From Leeuwenhoekiella polynyae (lineage in GTDB: Bacteria > Bacteroidota > Bacteroidia > Flavobacteriales > Flavobacteriaceae), in the NCBI RefSeq assembly GCF_004104075.1, contig NZ_QOVK01000006.1, positions 124,001 through 188,000 on the forward strand: 64,000 nucleotides of DNA, in the 5' to 3' direction. Position numbers and translations under genes: made by a program. This document shows positions 35,884 to 45,834 of the stretch, piece by piece. Positions within the stretch are counted from its first letter, which is position 1; every line of letters starts with the position of its first letter. Under the pieces are notes generated by a model, which was not told the origin of the DNA, did not search any database, and saw nothing but the letters and a program-made list of their open reading frames with translations.

Positions 35884-37914
35884 TCAGTTTTCAGATTTTA
35901 GCATATCAATAACAGCATTCATTTCATCTTTGAGCTCATCAGGATTGCCCGAGTAGCCTTCAGATGTAAACCGTATTTTTCCATCTTTGATAATTACTTT
36001 TCTGGGGATGCCGCTCGAGTTGAACAGGGAAGCGAATTTTGAAAAGGTCTTGGTGTTTCTTTGGGCGTTTTCAGTTTTCTTATCAAATAAAACCGTCATA
36101 GTATCTAAATGATACTTTTTAAAGTAGGAGGCTGTAACTTCCTTATAGTCTTTTGAAGTCTCACTGGTATTGATAAAATAAAAAGCTACCGTTTTGTCAT
36201 TTTGATAATTCTCAACGAGCTGTTGCATTGCCGGAAATGATTTTTTGCAAGGCGCACACCAGTTTGCCCAGAAATCCAGGACGATGATTTTATCTTCTGA
36301 AGGGATTCTAACCTCTTTTCCTTTTTGGACTTCAAAAATCAGTTCTGGAGATTCTTCATCAATAAGGTCGCTTTGGATCCGGTCTTTAAGCCCTTTGTTT
36401 TTAAAACTGTTTAAATACGAATCAAAGCCGGCATCGGTTCCTTTTTTTACGGTATAAGTTTCTTTTAAAAGTTCTTTCAATTCTGGAGTGAGCGCTTGGT
36501 TTGCAGCGGCAACTTCCAGTTGCTGCGTTACTTCTTTATGTTCCTGAAGCAAGGCTTTAATGTAGATTTCATTGAGCTCAGAATCAGTGTATTTAGCTTC
36601 TGAAGAAAGATAATCCCCATATTTGATTACCTCACTGGGCTTATTCAGTTCGGCCGAGATACGCATTTGTACCCTTAGTTTGCGATTTAATTGTTCTTGT
36701 GCATTATTCAGTGCCTGTTGCGGCGATAAGTAGATCCCCTGTACATAGGATGCATCATCAAGTTTGGCAAGCAGTTCTGCGATGATAGCCTGAGATAATT
36801 CGTTTAAAACCGGAAAGGGAACAGCCTTATAATGATAGGCCTTAGAAATGGTAAAGTGATAGCCTTCGATCAGGTTTGCAAAATTCAGTTGAGGCAAGAG
36901 CGTCTTCAGTTTATCATATTCTTCGTTATTAAAATAGTCTTCAAGTAAGAAATTATAGATAGTCCTGTAGAAAAAAGGTTGCCCTCCCTCTAATTCGGTA
37001 ATCGGATATTTCTTAAGAAATGCTTCAAACTGCTTTACCTTCGCGCTGTGATCTGTAACCTGAGATGCAATTTGAAAGGATTTTAACTGTGCAGTACGTC
37101 CTTTTGGAAAGCGTTTTAAGAGTACCTCGCGGAGGGAATCTGCACGTTTTTCATCCTTTAGGTCAAACGCATACAGATTGTACATTTTAGCATATTGATC
37201 TTCAGTCAGGTCTGTATACGTGTTTAAAAATTGACGGGCAAGAACGTGGGCAATAGTATCAAATTGTTCAGGCTTTCTTATTTTTGCGATTTGAAAATAG
37301 GTTTCTACAAAACGCGGAAAATTTTCCGGATGTTCCTGAATTTCTTTTTTTACCCAAAATTCCGAAGCTTCATCTGAGGCGCTAAACTCCCTGAAATACT
37401 GTCCAAAATCAGTATTAAAATTAGAATTTCTAAAGGTGCCCCAGGCAACATTACTTCCGGGTATTTTTTGGTTTTCGGAGTCTACGGTAGTAAAAATATA
37501 GCCCTGATCCTGATTGGTGTCAGAGATTATACCTTCAGAAGTGTTTGCATAAAATTTGAAGGCCAAGAAAGCACAATCCTTGGGGATTTGATAGGAACAA
37601 GCATAAACAGCTCCTTTCTGTGTGATTTCAATATCATCCAGCTTCCACGTATAATTTGCATATATATACACCAGACCTTTTACATCCTTAACGTTTTCAA
37701 GACCATTTTTTGGGACATAGGTAAATTCTGCCTTAGTCCCCACTTTGGGTGGGTTTTTCAACCCCGGTAACAATTCAGATTCCTTACTGGATGGTTCTGC
37801 AGACAAGCTGATTTGCATTGTGCCACTTGTTCCGTTATTCGTTGTTTTTTGGCAAAAAATAATGCCGCTATTTAGCGCTGCTACTACAAGCAGCGCTAGT
37901 GTGAGTTTTTTCAT
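35884..37914 (-). CDS. Thioredoxin-family protein with long helical N-terminal region
   Basis: A 676-residue exported protein (signal peptide about 1-20, LLVVAALNSGIIFCQ). A beta-rich N-terminal part is followed by a long helical region (about 180-500). The C-terminal thioredoxin domain has Cys553-Ala-Pro-Cys556 in FWANWCAPCKKSFP and a later SGIPRKVIIKDG. It is a larger counterpart of the 24249-25679 protein in the first locus; both have CKKSFP after the active site. It lies between the SusD gene and the S9 peptidase gene, consistent with reduction of substrate disulfides before cleavage. Confidence 0.88.
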   Translation of the reverse strand: MKKLTLALLVVAALNSGIIFCQKTTNNGTSGTMQISLSAEPSSKESELLPGLKNPPKVGTKAEFTYVPKNGLENVKDVKGLVYIYANYTWKLDDIEITQKGAVYACSYQIPKDCAFLAFKFYANTSEGIISDTNQDQGYIFTTVDSENQKIPGSNVAWGTFRNSNFNTDFGQYFREFSASDEASEFWVKKEIQEHPENFPRFVETYFQIAKIRKPEQFDTIAHVLARQFLNTYTDLTEDQYAKMYNLYAFDLKDEKRADSLREVLLKRFPKGRTAQLKSFQIASQVTDHSAKVKQFEAFLKKYPITELEGGQPFFYRTIYNFLLEDYFNNEEYDKLKTLLPQLNFANLIEGYHFTISKAYHYKAVPFPVLNELSQAIIAELLAKLDDASYVQGIYLSPQQALNNAQEQLNRKLRVQMRISAELNKPSEVIKYGDYLSSEAKYTDSELNEIYIKALLQEHKEVTQQLEVAAANQALTPELKELLKETYTVKKGTDAGFDSYLNSFKNKGLKDRIQSDLIDEESPELIFEVQKGKEVRIPSEDKIIVLDFWANWCAPCKKSFPAMQQLVENYQNDKTVAFYFINTSETSKDYKEVTASYFKKYHLDTMTVLFDKKTENAQRNTKTFSKFASLFNSSGIPRKVIIKDGKIRFTSEGYSGNPDELKDEMNAVIDMLKSEN

Positions 37915-37929
37915 AAATACGTATATTTT

Positions 37930-39285
37930 TTATTTACCTAATTCCGGATTCAGGTCTATATAATTCTGGAAAATAGGAAAGACATAACCATCAGAATTAG
38001 GTTCTAATACATAGGTTTCCCCTTTAAAAATACGGGTAAAGGTTTGCTGATATTCAGAATCAAGATTTAAACGCCGTTGATCAAACCAGCTAAATCCCCT
38101 GCCTATAAGTTCTTTGGAACGCTCAGTGATGACATAATCCATAACTTCCTCAGGTGAGCTTGAGCTGAGCTCATAAGCACTTCCGCTCTGATACCGTTTT
38201 TCCCGTAGATCATTAAGATATTTTAATGCATTCTCAAGATCGCCAGATCTGGCGTATGCTTCTGCTGCAATTAAATGCATTTCGGGTACCGAAGGCCCTA
38301 CGTTTACACCGGTGTTAAAATTGTAGTTCGAAATACCAAAAGCCCTACCAGTAAAACTGGGATAGACATTAGCTCCATCAATCGTATAGTAATCATAACG
38401 CAGGTCATCATCTTCAAAACTCATAATCAGATCTTCAGATAGCGGAGCGTTATGATAGCTAAAGAGTAGTGTTTTTGATAAGAGAATCTCTGGGTTTTCA
38501 AATAAAGGAGGGTAATCATAACCTGAGGAAAAGGCGTTGAGATCTATTAAAGACCCCTCTAAATCCAGCGCTTCCAGCGAATTATCAAGCGCTAGATCAT
38601 AATTACCCATATAAAGATAGGTTCTGGCCAAAATAGCATAAGCCGCTGCCTTTGTGGGCAGGGTATTAAATTCTGCATTAACCTGAATAGAATTATCGAG
38701 TGATTTTTGAAGATCTGAAAGAATCAGCTCATAGACCTCAGCAACACTAGTGCGATCCAACTCAGTATACAGGCTGGGAGTAGTTAAAAGAGGAACAGCC
38801 TTTGCGGTGTTAGTACCCTGTGGGTCAAATTGAGGCGCATAGGTATTTACCAGTTGTAAATAAGCAAAGGCACGGTGTACGTAGGCTTCGGCAAGGATTT
38901 CCTGCTTTTCAGATGCATCACCTCTCTCGCTTCCCATAACACCATCTATTACGACGTTACTGTAATAAATAGCTTTATACAGATTATTCCAGTCAGCATC
39001 ACTTTGGGACTCATTATAAATGGCGTCTTTCCAGGTATAGGCATTAGCCCAAATGGGAGATACTATATCCTGATACGTTTCGGGAAATTGAATTTCGGTA
39101 CTTGAAATTAAATAAATACCTCCCGAGTTTTGAAAATTACTTTGATTATTTACCAGCGATCGGTAATCTGCAGTATACTTTAGTACCCGTGTATTGCCTA
39201 CAGGGTCTATTTCTACGTAATCACTACAACCAGTGATCATAAGCGTAGCCAATAAAATGAATATACTATATATAGGAGTTTTCAT
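37930..39285 (-). CDS. SusD/RagB-family outer-membrane lipoprotein (second locus)
   Basis: A 451-residue SusD homologue with lipidation cysteine 20 (LMITGCSDYVEIDP). Family blocks are AYVHRAFAYLQLVNTYAP, AILARTYLYMGNYDLAL (TPR-like), VPEMHLIAAEAYARSG, and ERSKELIGRGFSWFDQRRL near the end. It is shorter than its counterpart at 18846-20324 and not a recent copy of it. It starts 15 nt after the susC stop and pairs with that transporter. Confidence 0.93.
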   Translation of the reverse strand: MKTPIYSIFILLATLMITGCSDYVEIDPVGNTRVLKYTADYRSLVNNQSNFQNSGGIYLISSTEIQFPETYQDIVSPIWANAYTWKDAIYNESQSDADWNNLYKAIYYSNVVIDGVMGSERGDASEKQEILAEAYVHRAFAYLQLVNTYAPQFDPQGTNTAKAVPLLTTPSLYTELDRTSVAEVYELILSDLQKSLDNSIQVNAEFNTLPTKAAAYAILARTYLYMGNYDLALDNSLEALDLEGSLIDLNAFSSGYDYPPLFENPEILLSKTLLFSYHNAPLSEDLIMSFEDDDLRYDYYTIDGANVYPSFTGRAFGISNYNFNTGVNVGPSVPEMHLIAAEAYARSGDLENALKYLNDLREKRYQSGSAYELSSSSPEEVMDYVITERSKELIGRGFSWFDQRRLNLDSEYQQTFTRIFKGETYVLEPNSDGYVFPIFQNYIDLNPELGK

Positions 39286-39300
39286 AATGTGTTTTTAGAA

Positions 39301-42300
39301 TTAGAAACTTAGACTTACACTAAGGGTGTAATTACGCTCTGGAGGAAGGGTGCTGTAATTATTAATCGACCGGTATAACGGATCGATTTTTTGATCATTT
39401 GCCCTCCATAAAATACCCAGGTTGCGCACAGCAAGGTTAAGGCTCGCAGCTTTGAAGAAGCTATCCCCAAAGAAAGAAGCCGGGAGGTTATAACCAAGTC
39501 CTATTTGTTGCAGGCGGATGTGATCTGCAGATAATACATTGATAGATGCATTTTTAAACCTGTTGATACTGTTGAAATTAAGATTGCTTAATCCGGGAAC
39601 ATTGGTAAAGTTTTCGTCACCGGGATTCATCCAGCGTTCCGCGGCAAGCCCCTCTCTGCTTACCGGTCCATAGTGAATTCCTGAAAAGGAAGGATAGTTT
39701 GATAAAACCTGATTTCTGAATACGTGACCCATATAATAGGTCATTTGAATAGTAAGCGACCAATTTTTGTAGTTGAAATTGTTAAAAAACCCACCGGAAT
39801 AGGGTGCACGGGTGGTACCCATATAAACCAGGTCTTCCGGATTAACGTCTACTATGCCTTGATCTGAGTCAATGATATCCCCTGCAGCATTATAGATTTG
39901 AGACTGCCCATTTTCATCGAGACCTGCCCAGTTGTAAGCATAAAGACTGGTTAAGGGTTTGTTGAGAATAGGTGCTGCACCAAAGTATTGATTAGTGGTG
40001 GTTACTTCAAACCTGGAGTCTGTAACTTCATTGGTATTATACCCAAAATTGAAAGTGCTTGACCAACTCAGGTCACCATTGAGTATAATGCCTGTAATAC
40101 CCAAGTCTATGCCACTTCCCTTAAGGGTTCCTGTGTTATAGGTTAGGAATGAAAAGCCGTAGGTAGGATTAAAAGGAACATTGGTAAGAATGTCTAATGA
40201 TTTTTTAAAATAGACATCTACATTACCCGAAATTCTTCCGTTGAATAAGCCGTAGTCAAGTCCAAAGTTCCAAGATTTTGTGGTTTCCCATTTTAATTCT
40301 GCATTTTCTGGAGTGGAAATAGTTCCTACAGGCAATTGGGTGTTAAAATCTGTTGAAGTATTTATAATAGGATAGATGTTACCCAACCCTCCCGGAGGCG
40401 TACTGCCGGTTTTACCATAAGTTGCTCGCAGGCTTAAAACACTCAGCCAGTCTGTATCTTCGAGAAAGTTTTCTTTAGAAATATCCCATTTCAAACCCGT
40501 AGACCATAAAGGCATGATCCGGTTTCTGCTTGAAGCTCCCAAAAGGTTGTAATCATCAAGTCGCAAACTTCCTGAAACATGATATTTATTTCGAAAGGAA
40601 TAAGAGCCTAAACTGTAATAAGAAGCAAAACGATTTAAGTATTTTCCAATACTATTGTCAGAACTCCCTATAAATGTATCCCACCCATATACAGTTGTAT
40701 AATATTCGGTAGGGTTTACAGCTTTAAAAGTATTGGAATCTAAATCATAACCATAAACAGACCGGGCTGCCCTTTCATTTTTCTCTTCCCGGGTTTCCAA
40801 TCCTATTAAGAAATTTAAATTGTGTTGCCCATTAAAAACTTTGTCAACAGTTGCCTGAAGCCTTAGGGATTGATCTTCGGTAACGTCATAGGAGCTGTAG
40901 CGATAGGCACCTAAAGGAATTCCATAGACCAGTCCACCCGCTTGAGTATAACTTGTGGCTTCGTTAATCAAATTGCGGGTATAATAGCTTTCCTGCTGGT
41001 TGATTTGCTCAACTTCATCCCGTATTTTATTATACCTGCCGGAAGCAGAAACACGTAACCAGTTTGTAAGATTTGCAGTCAGTTTTGCCGTAAATCTAAG
41101 GGCATTACCGGTGGTGATATTGTTATTATAATTTAGCTCGTCAAGATAATTATACGTCCATGGAAGGTAGCCTTTACTGGTTAGATCATCTATTACGGCT
41201 GGGGTAAATTTTAAATATCGGTCTATACCGTTTCCATTCGCATCTGCAAGGAGGTCATAAGGCCGCAACGATGAATTAGAAGCAAGGGACAAGGCTTCGT
41301 TGGATGTGGTGTTTAAATTGTATTTAGATTTTACGTAATTAACACCGGTTTCAAGGGTAAGATAATCCCTGATATCGAAACTATTATTTAAAGTAACGTT
41401 ATACGACTTAGAAGAGTTGCTTTTCATAGCCCCTTTATCTTGATTATAACCTAAGGAAGCATAGTAGGTATTGTTTGTTCCCCCTCCAGAGACCGAGAAG
41501 TCATATTGCTGCGTGATCTTATTTTGCAAAAGATAATTGTTAACCTGACTTGAATTATCACGAGAAGCGAGTTCAGCGATAATGGCATCACGTTCTTCAA
41601 GGCTTATTTCTCCGCGTTTTTCCTGAAAATAAGCAGTTTGTAAGGCGCTTGGGTTAGCGGCCTGCCAGTTTGAGGAATTGTCTACTATGTAATTCTTTTC
41701 AAGCATTTCTAACTCCAGGTCCACGTATTGTGCGCTGTTCATTTCCCTCAGTTTATCTAAGCTGATTTTATCACTTATGGTTACGGTTGAACTTATATTG
41801 ACAACCGGGGCAGATTTTTTTCCTTTTTTAGTTTCGATCACGATCACCCCGTTTGCAGCTCTGGAACCCCAAATCGCAGTTGCTGCTGCATCTTTCAATA
41901 CAGTTAGGCTTTCAATATCATCGGGGTTTAAATAGCTGAGTATGGCATAACCCGGGTTAGCACGGCTTTTAGTAAATGAAAATTCTTCCGTAGACATAGG
42001 GAACCCGTCAATGACAATAAGAGGAGGCGTAAGCGAATAGCTGTTTGTTCCCCTTATTTCTATGTTACCTGTACGTGGATTTACATTTACGCCGGGTATT
42101 TTTCCTTCCAGGCGCTCATTTAAATCTATAGTGGGAACTTTTTGTAATTCCTCCTTTGAAACCGATGCAAAAGATCCTGTTGAACGTTCTTTAGGAATTT
42201 TAGTATACCCATTTGATTCGGCAGCGGTTACGGTGACTGCATTTAATTGCTCGATGTCTTCTTTCAATGAAATGTTAATGACCGTTCTCCTGTCAACAGG

Positions 42301-42867
42301 TACTTTAAGTTTTTTTAATCCCAGATAGCTAAACAGAAGTGTATCTGTAGCTTGGACTGTAAGCCTGTATTTCCCGCCATCACGGGTAATATCCCATTTC
42401 TTTTTATGAAGAACTTCTACTGTAGCCCCAGAGATGGTATTGCCAAACTCATCAGATACAGAACCGGTTAAGGTATAGTCTTCCTGTTGTATCTTGGAAT
42501 CCCTTTCAAATCTGGGCTTAATGGTGATGAGATTTTTATCTGCAAAAGCCGATTTAAAATCGTTCCCAATGATTTTTGGAAGAAGTTCTGAAATAGCAAT
42601 ATCAGCTTCCTGTATCGAGATGATTTTATCGCTATTGAAGAGATCACTGCTGTAAAAGAAATCTACACCTGTTTGTTGCGTTATCAATTTCAGGACTTCT
42701 GAAATGGGTTTCCTTTCTACATCGATGCTTACCTTTTGTGAAAAGGCAAATAGGGATAAGTTGAGAAAGAAGATTGATGTGAAAAGGGATTTTCTCATAA
42801 CAACCATAATTTTTGCTGAAATACTATTTGTAGTATGCCCACACGAAGCAGGTAGTATTTTTTTCAT
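39301..42867 (-). CDS. SusC/RagA-family TonB-linked transporter with STN domain (second locus)
   Basis: An 1188-residue SusC protein. A long N-terminal extension and signal peptide (core about 28-42, ending FAFSQ) precede the STN domain (about 45-110; ISEVLKLITQQTGVDFFYSSDLF). The carboxypeptidase-like domain (LTGSVSDEFGNTISGATVEV), a TonB-box-like NAVTVTA, the plug (LTVLKDAAATAIWGSRAANG) and the barrel follow. The start may instead be one of the internal ATGs (MVVMRKSLF) directly before the hydrophobic core. The STN domain implies control by the FecR and sigma genes encoded just upstream. Confidence 0.94.
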   Translation of the reverse strand: MKKILPASCGHTTNSISAKIMVVMRKSLFTSIFFLNLSLFAFSQKVSIDVERKPISEVLKLITQQTGVDFFYSSDLFNSDKIISIQEADIAISELLPKIIGNDFKSAFADKNLITIKPRFERDSKIQQEDYTLTGSVSDEFGNTISGATVEVLHKKKWDITRDGGKYRLTVQATDTLLFSYLGLKKLKVPVDRRTVINISLKEDIEQLNAVTVTAAESNGYTKIPKERSTGSFASVSKEELQKVPTIDLNERLEGKIPGVNVNPRTGNIEIRGTNSYSLTPPLIVIDGFPMSTEEFSFTKSRANPGYAILSYLNPDDIESLTVLKDAAATAIWGSRAANGVIVIETKKGKKSAPVVNISSTVTISDKISLDKLREMNSAQYVDLELEMLEKNYIVDNSSNWQAANPSALQTAYFQEKRGEISLEERDAIIAELASRDNSSQVNNYLLQNKITQQYDFSVSGGGTNNTYYASLGYNQDKGAMKSNSSKSYNVTLNNSFDIRDYLTLETGVNYVKSKYNLNTTSNEALSLASNSSLRPYDLLADANGNGIDRYLKFTPAVIDDLTSKGYLPWTYNYLDELNYNNNITTGNALRFTAKLTANLTNWLRVSASGRYNKIRDEVEQINQQESYYTRNLINEATSYTQAGGLVYGIPLGAYRYSSYDVTEDQSLRLQATVDKVFNGQHNLNFLIGLETREEKNERAARSVYGYDLDSNTFKAVNPTEYYTTVYGWDTFIGSSDNSIGKYLNRFASYYSLGSYSFRNKYHVSGSLRLDDYNLLGASSRNRIMPLWSTGLKWDISKENFLEDTDWLSVLSLRATYGKTGSTPPGGLGNIYPIINTSTDFNTQLPVGTISTPENAELKWETTKSWNFGLDYGLFNGRISGNVDVYFKKSLDILTNVPFNPTYGFSFLTYNTGTLKGSGIDLGITGIILNGDLSWSSTFNFGYNTNEVTDSRFEVTTTNQYFGAAPILNKPLTSLYAYNWAGLDENGQSQIYNAAGDIIDSDQGIVDVNPEDLVYMGTTRAPYSGGFFNNFNYKNWSLTIQMTYYMGHVFRNQVLSNYPSFSGIHYGPVSREGLAAERWMNPGDENFTNVPGLSNLNFNSINRFKNASINVLSADHIRLQQIGLGYNLPASFFGDSFFKAASLNLAVRNLGILWRANDQKIDPLYRSINNYSTLPPERNYTLSVSLSF

Positions 42868-42949
42868 ACTTTTAAATGTTTAGTTTATTAAAAAATGGAT
42901 TTGATGACTAGACTTAATTACCGGGAAATGTTGGCGCATTTTCCGGTTT

Positions 42950-44152
42950 CTATTTTTTGGTAATATTTAGTTCATAATGATCGTTACTTTTTTGGGTTAA
43001 ACTGTAATTAATAGTTGATGTTAGCTTGATGATTTCAAGCAACTCTACAAGGGTTTTATTTTTATCGATCACTCCGGTAAAGCGTACTTTATGGAGATCA
43101 CGATCCTTAAATGTGAATTGAAAATCATACCAGCGTGCCATTCGCATAAGAATTTGATCCAGCGGGACTTTTTCAAAATAGAATTTGCCGTCCTTCCAGG
43201 CCGAAGCGATTGTAGTATTTACATCGGTTACTTCAAGCTTATTGGTGTCTTTATACAAGGTAGCTTGTTCTCCGGGTTTAAGAACAATCGGGGGATCACT
43301 TGCATAGTCTTCTATATTTGAAAGTTGAACTTTTCCTTCAGTTAGCGTGACGGCATTAAAAGGATCTTCAGCATAAGCACTTACGTTAAACTGTGTACCC
43401 AGTACATTGATGTCTGTAAACGCTGTGCTAACTATAAAGGGTTTCTCCCGGTTTTTGGCTACTTCAAAGTAGGCCTCTCCCTTTAACACGACTTTTCGGG
43501 TATTTCCTATAAATGAAACCGGATAATACAAGTAAGACTCAGAATTCAACCAAACACGTGTGCCATCTGCAAGACTCAAGTTATACACGCCACCTCTGGG
43601 AACGAACAGAGTATTATACGACTCAGCAGAATTGTTTTTACCTGCTGAGTAAATCAGGGTATTGTTTAAGTTAACTATAGAACTGTCCTTTTCGATTATC
43701 GCATTTTGTGTGTTTTCAAGAGTAACTCGATCTCCATTACTTAAAATAAGAATAGCTTTTTTTGAGCCGGGTGCAAGATCTGTAACTGGATTAAGAGGAA
43801 GCTCATTCTCGGTTCTGGTCACAACAAAAATGCCGGAGCCTATCCCAATGGCCAGGATTAAAATAGCGGCGTACTTATAATACCTGTTGAAAAACGAAGT
43901 TTTGGGATTTTCGTAGGCTTTAATTCGTTTTAAAACCCTTTGATAAGGGGTATTGGTATCTATTGAGGACGACAAATCTTGCCTTGCTCTAAATTTGACA
44001 CTATTAAAAGGCTGAAGCTTTTTATTGGCTTTTGAACTTTCAGCCAATAACCTATCTAAGCCTTTTTGTTCCTCTTGAGAAATGATGTTTAAGCGGCTTT
44101 TGGCTATAAGTTTAGCCAACTCAAACACTTTTTTATAACCTTCAATTTTCAT
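42950..44152 (-). CDS. FecR-family anti-sigma factor (second locus)
   Basis: A 400-residue anti-sigma factor with a cytoplasmic N-terminal region, one membrane helix (about 91-108; AAILILAIGIGSGIFVV), the FecR domain (YNLSLADGTRVWLNSESYL, then VVLKGEAYFEV) and a DUF4974-like C-terminus (MARWYDFQFTF). It lies between the sigma gene (about 100 nt upstream) and the susC gene (82 nt downstream), the standard trans-envelope signalling order. Confidence 0.93.
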   Translation of the reverse strand: MKIEGYKKVFELAKLIAKSRLNIISQEEQKGLDRLLAESSKANKKLQPFNSVKFRARQDLSSSIDTNTPYQRVLKRIKAYENPKTSFFNRYYKYAAILILAIGIGSGIFVVTRTENELPLNPVTDLAPGSKKAILILSNGDRVTLENTQNAIIEKDSSIVNLNNTLIYSAGKNNSAESYNTLFVPRGGVYNLSLADGTRVWLNSESYLYYPVSFIGNTRKVVLKGEAYFEVAKNREKPFIVSTAFTDINVLGTQFNVSAYAEDPFNAVTLTEGKVQLSNIEDYASDPPIVLKPGEQATLYKDTNKLEVTDVNTTIASAWKDGKFYFEKVPLDQILMRMARWYDFQFTFKDRDLHKVRFTGVIDKNKTLVELLEIIKLTSTINYSLTQKSNDHYELNITKK

Positions 44153-44249
44153 TTAAACTCTTTAACTTTAAGATAGCTTAACATCTTCTTTACAGTTATA
44201 AGAGTCTAAAAGCCGAAAATGGGTGGAAGGTTTTTAACTTTTTTTTTGA

Positions 44250-44798
44250 TTAATTCGAACCAATTAAGAGTAAAAACAAAATAAAAGGATGGTTTTTGAG
44301 CTTTTCCTTTAGTAATTTGATAGCTCGTGTTCGTTGAGATTTTACAGTATTGACAGATATGTTAAGTCTGGATGCGATTTCCTTATATTTTAAACCTTCT
44401 ATTACCGATAATTCAAAAATCTCTTTGCAGCCTTCTGGCAACTGATTTAATTGTTCAATTAAAATAGCGTAAACTTCTTCTTCTAAAATTTTGTCGTCAA
44501 AATCTTCATCCGAATCCGGAGTAAGTTCTTCATGGAGTGCTATTTTCTCTTTCTCTTTATTTACAATGCGGTAGGCATCATTACGAACCATCGCATAGAG
44601 ATACGACTTAATGTTTATTACATTTTGAAATTTTTCCCTGTCCCGCCAAAGTTGGAACATGGTATTCTCAACGATGTCCTCGGCAGTTTGAGTATCAGAA
44701 ACAATTTCTTTAGCGTAGGTTAAAAGACGCGGGTATAGTTTATGAAAGATATTCTGGAAGTATGACTCATCAATAGTATTTAAACCTTTTCTGTTCAG
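44250..44798 (-). CDS. ECF sigma factor, second locus; no ordinary start codon before region 2
   Basis: The ATG at 44658-44660 gives only 136 residues (MFQLWRDREKF onward) and would remove the front of sigma region 2. Translation continues open upstream to 44810 and encodes a good region 2: SYFQNIFHKLYPRLLTYAKE, then AEDIVENTMFQLW. Region 4 is intact (LKYKEIASRLNISVNTVKSQR). No in-frame ATG, GTG or TTG exists between the stop at 44811-44813 and the conserved part; CTG at 44796-44798 is the best placed candidate and is used here as a provisional start. Either a non-standard start is used, or the gene has lost its start and the second Sus locus may be poorly inducible. Confidence 0.75.
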   Translation of the reverse strand: MNRKGLNTIDESYFQNIFHKLYPRLLTYAKEIVSDTQTAEDIVENTMFQLWRDREKFQNVINIKSYLYAMVRNDAYRIVNKEKEKIALHEELTPDSDEDFDDKILEEEVYAILIEQLNQLPEGCKEIFELSVIEGLKYKEIASRLNISVNTVKSQRTRAIKLLKEKLKNHPFILFLLLIGSN

Positions 44799-44810
44799 AT
44801 TGATCTTTAA

Positions 44811-45834
44811 TTAAATTAGAGTAAATTCAAAAGTAATGAAAAATTAAGATTTTTTTAGGAATTGAAGGCAGCATTTGTAGTCTGTAAATACGATATGGTT
44901 TGATTTAAATAAGGCAGGCGATGGGTTAGAGTACTTTAATATATTCCCAGATCTGTAATTGCTGAGATTATAGAATTGATACCAATTATTTGGTTTAAAT
45001 GGTTTTATCCGATAACCCTGAATCTTATGTTTGGAAAGAGGATTTGGTTAAATGCCTAAGAAAGATTCTGGCTCAGGTGAATACCTTTAAGCACTTGTAT
45101 GCTCAAATAGATGCGTTCGTGTTTATCGCAAAAAAAAAGATCTGATAACAATTGGTTTGTAGGTTCACTTACAACCAGGGGTTCGCGTTAAAATGAAAAT
45201 CCTGATAATCGATTGATTAACAGGATTTTTGATATAAACCGTGATTTGGATCGTCGGGATGAGAGAACTATATTCGAATGAAACTTCTCCTATATACCGT
45301 GGTTTAAAGCCTATTAATTTCAGTGATACACCTTATTGCCGATTTCTAGTAAAATTAGACTAAATGAGCGTAACTAAGATTAATATAAAGTTATGAAATT
45401 CTTCTATATATGTGAATTTTAATTATTGAAATTTTCATAAAGTTCTCGTAGAAAACACTCTCCTTTCTTAGCAAATTCATTACATCTTTTTCATTTGAAT
45501 ATTCAGTTAATGTGTCATCGTTTAAATTATCCATATAATGGTAGGGACGGATTATGGGAACCACTAAAAACAGCAATTATGAGCCACTCGAAATTTTGTT
45601 GTAGTAAATTGTAAGTCAATGCCTTATTAGTTGTTTTGGTATGTTCTTTCTATTCCGGAGAAGTGGTATACAATGCCCGTTTTTTGCAGCCTATATGAGC
45701 AATCTGCGAAAAAAAAAAGCACATCTGTATTTTATGAGCACTCTTAAACTGTATGATTAATCTTATGGTAATATGTGCTTAACACGTGATAATAAGGAAT
45801 GTAATAATTTCAAATCATAAAAAACAATAAAGCA
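44811..45834. other. Largely non-coding region containing the left end of the island
   Basis: About 1 kb of AT-rich sequence. A 48-codon ORF (44999-45145, beginning MVLSDNPESYVWKED, ending in an A-run) has protein-like composition but matches nothing I recognise; it may be a gene remnant. The left attachment-site duplication (45193-45265) lies next to it. A 61-codon minus-strand ORF at 45391-45576 is not convincing. The stretch 45266-45834 therefore lies just inside the island and appears empty. Confidence 0.5.
45193..45265 (-). repeat. Left attachment site: duplicated tRNA-Pro 3' end and terminator
   Basis: This 73-nt block aligns without gaps to 52381-52453, with 65 matches by my count. 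It includes the last 12 nt of tRNA-Pro (45254-45265) and a copy of the tRNA terminator hairpin. The longest unbroken shared core at the tRNA end is the 15 nt at 45251-45265. Similarity stops abruptly beyond it, as expected for an integration site. Confidence 0.85.

Noticed and set aside
44999-45145. 48-codon ORF as a real gene
   Set aside because: Composition is protein-like but it ends in an A-run, matches no family I know and abuts the attachment site; kept only as a possible relic in the region note.
45391-45576. 61-codon minus-strand ORF at the left end of the island
   Set aside because: No recognisable domain, no good upstream signals and AT-rich composition; equally likely by chance.
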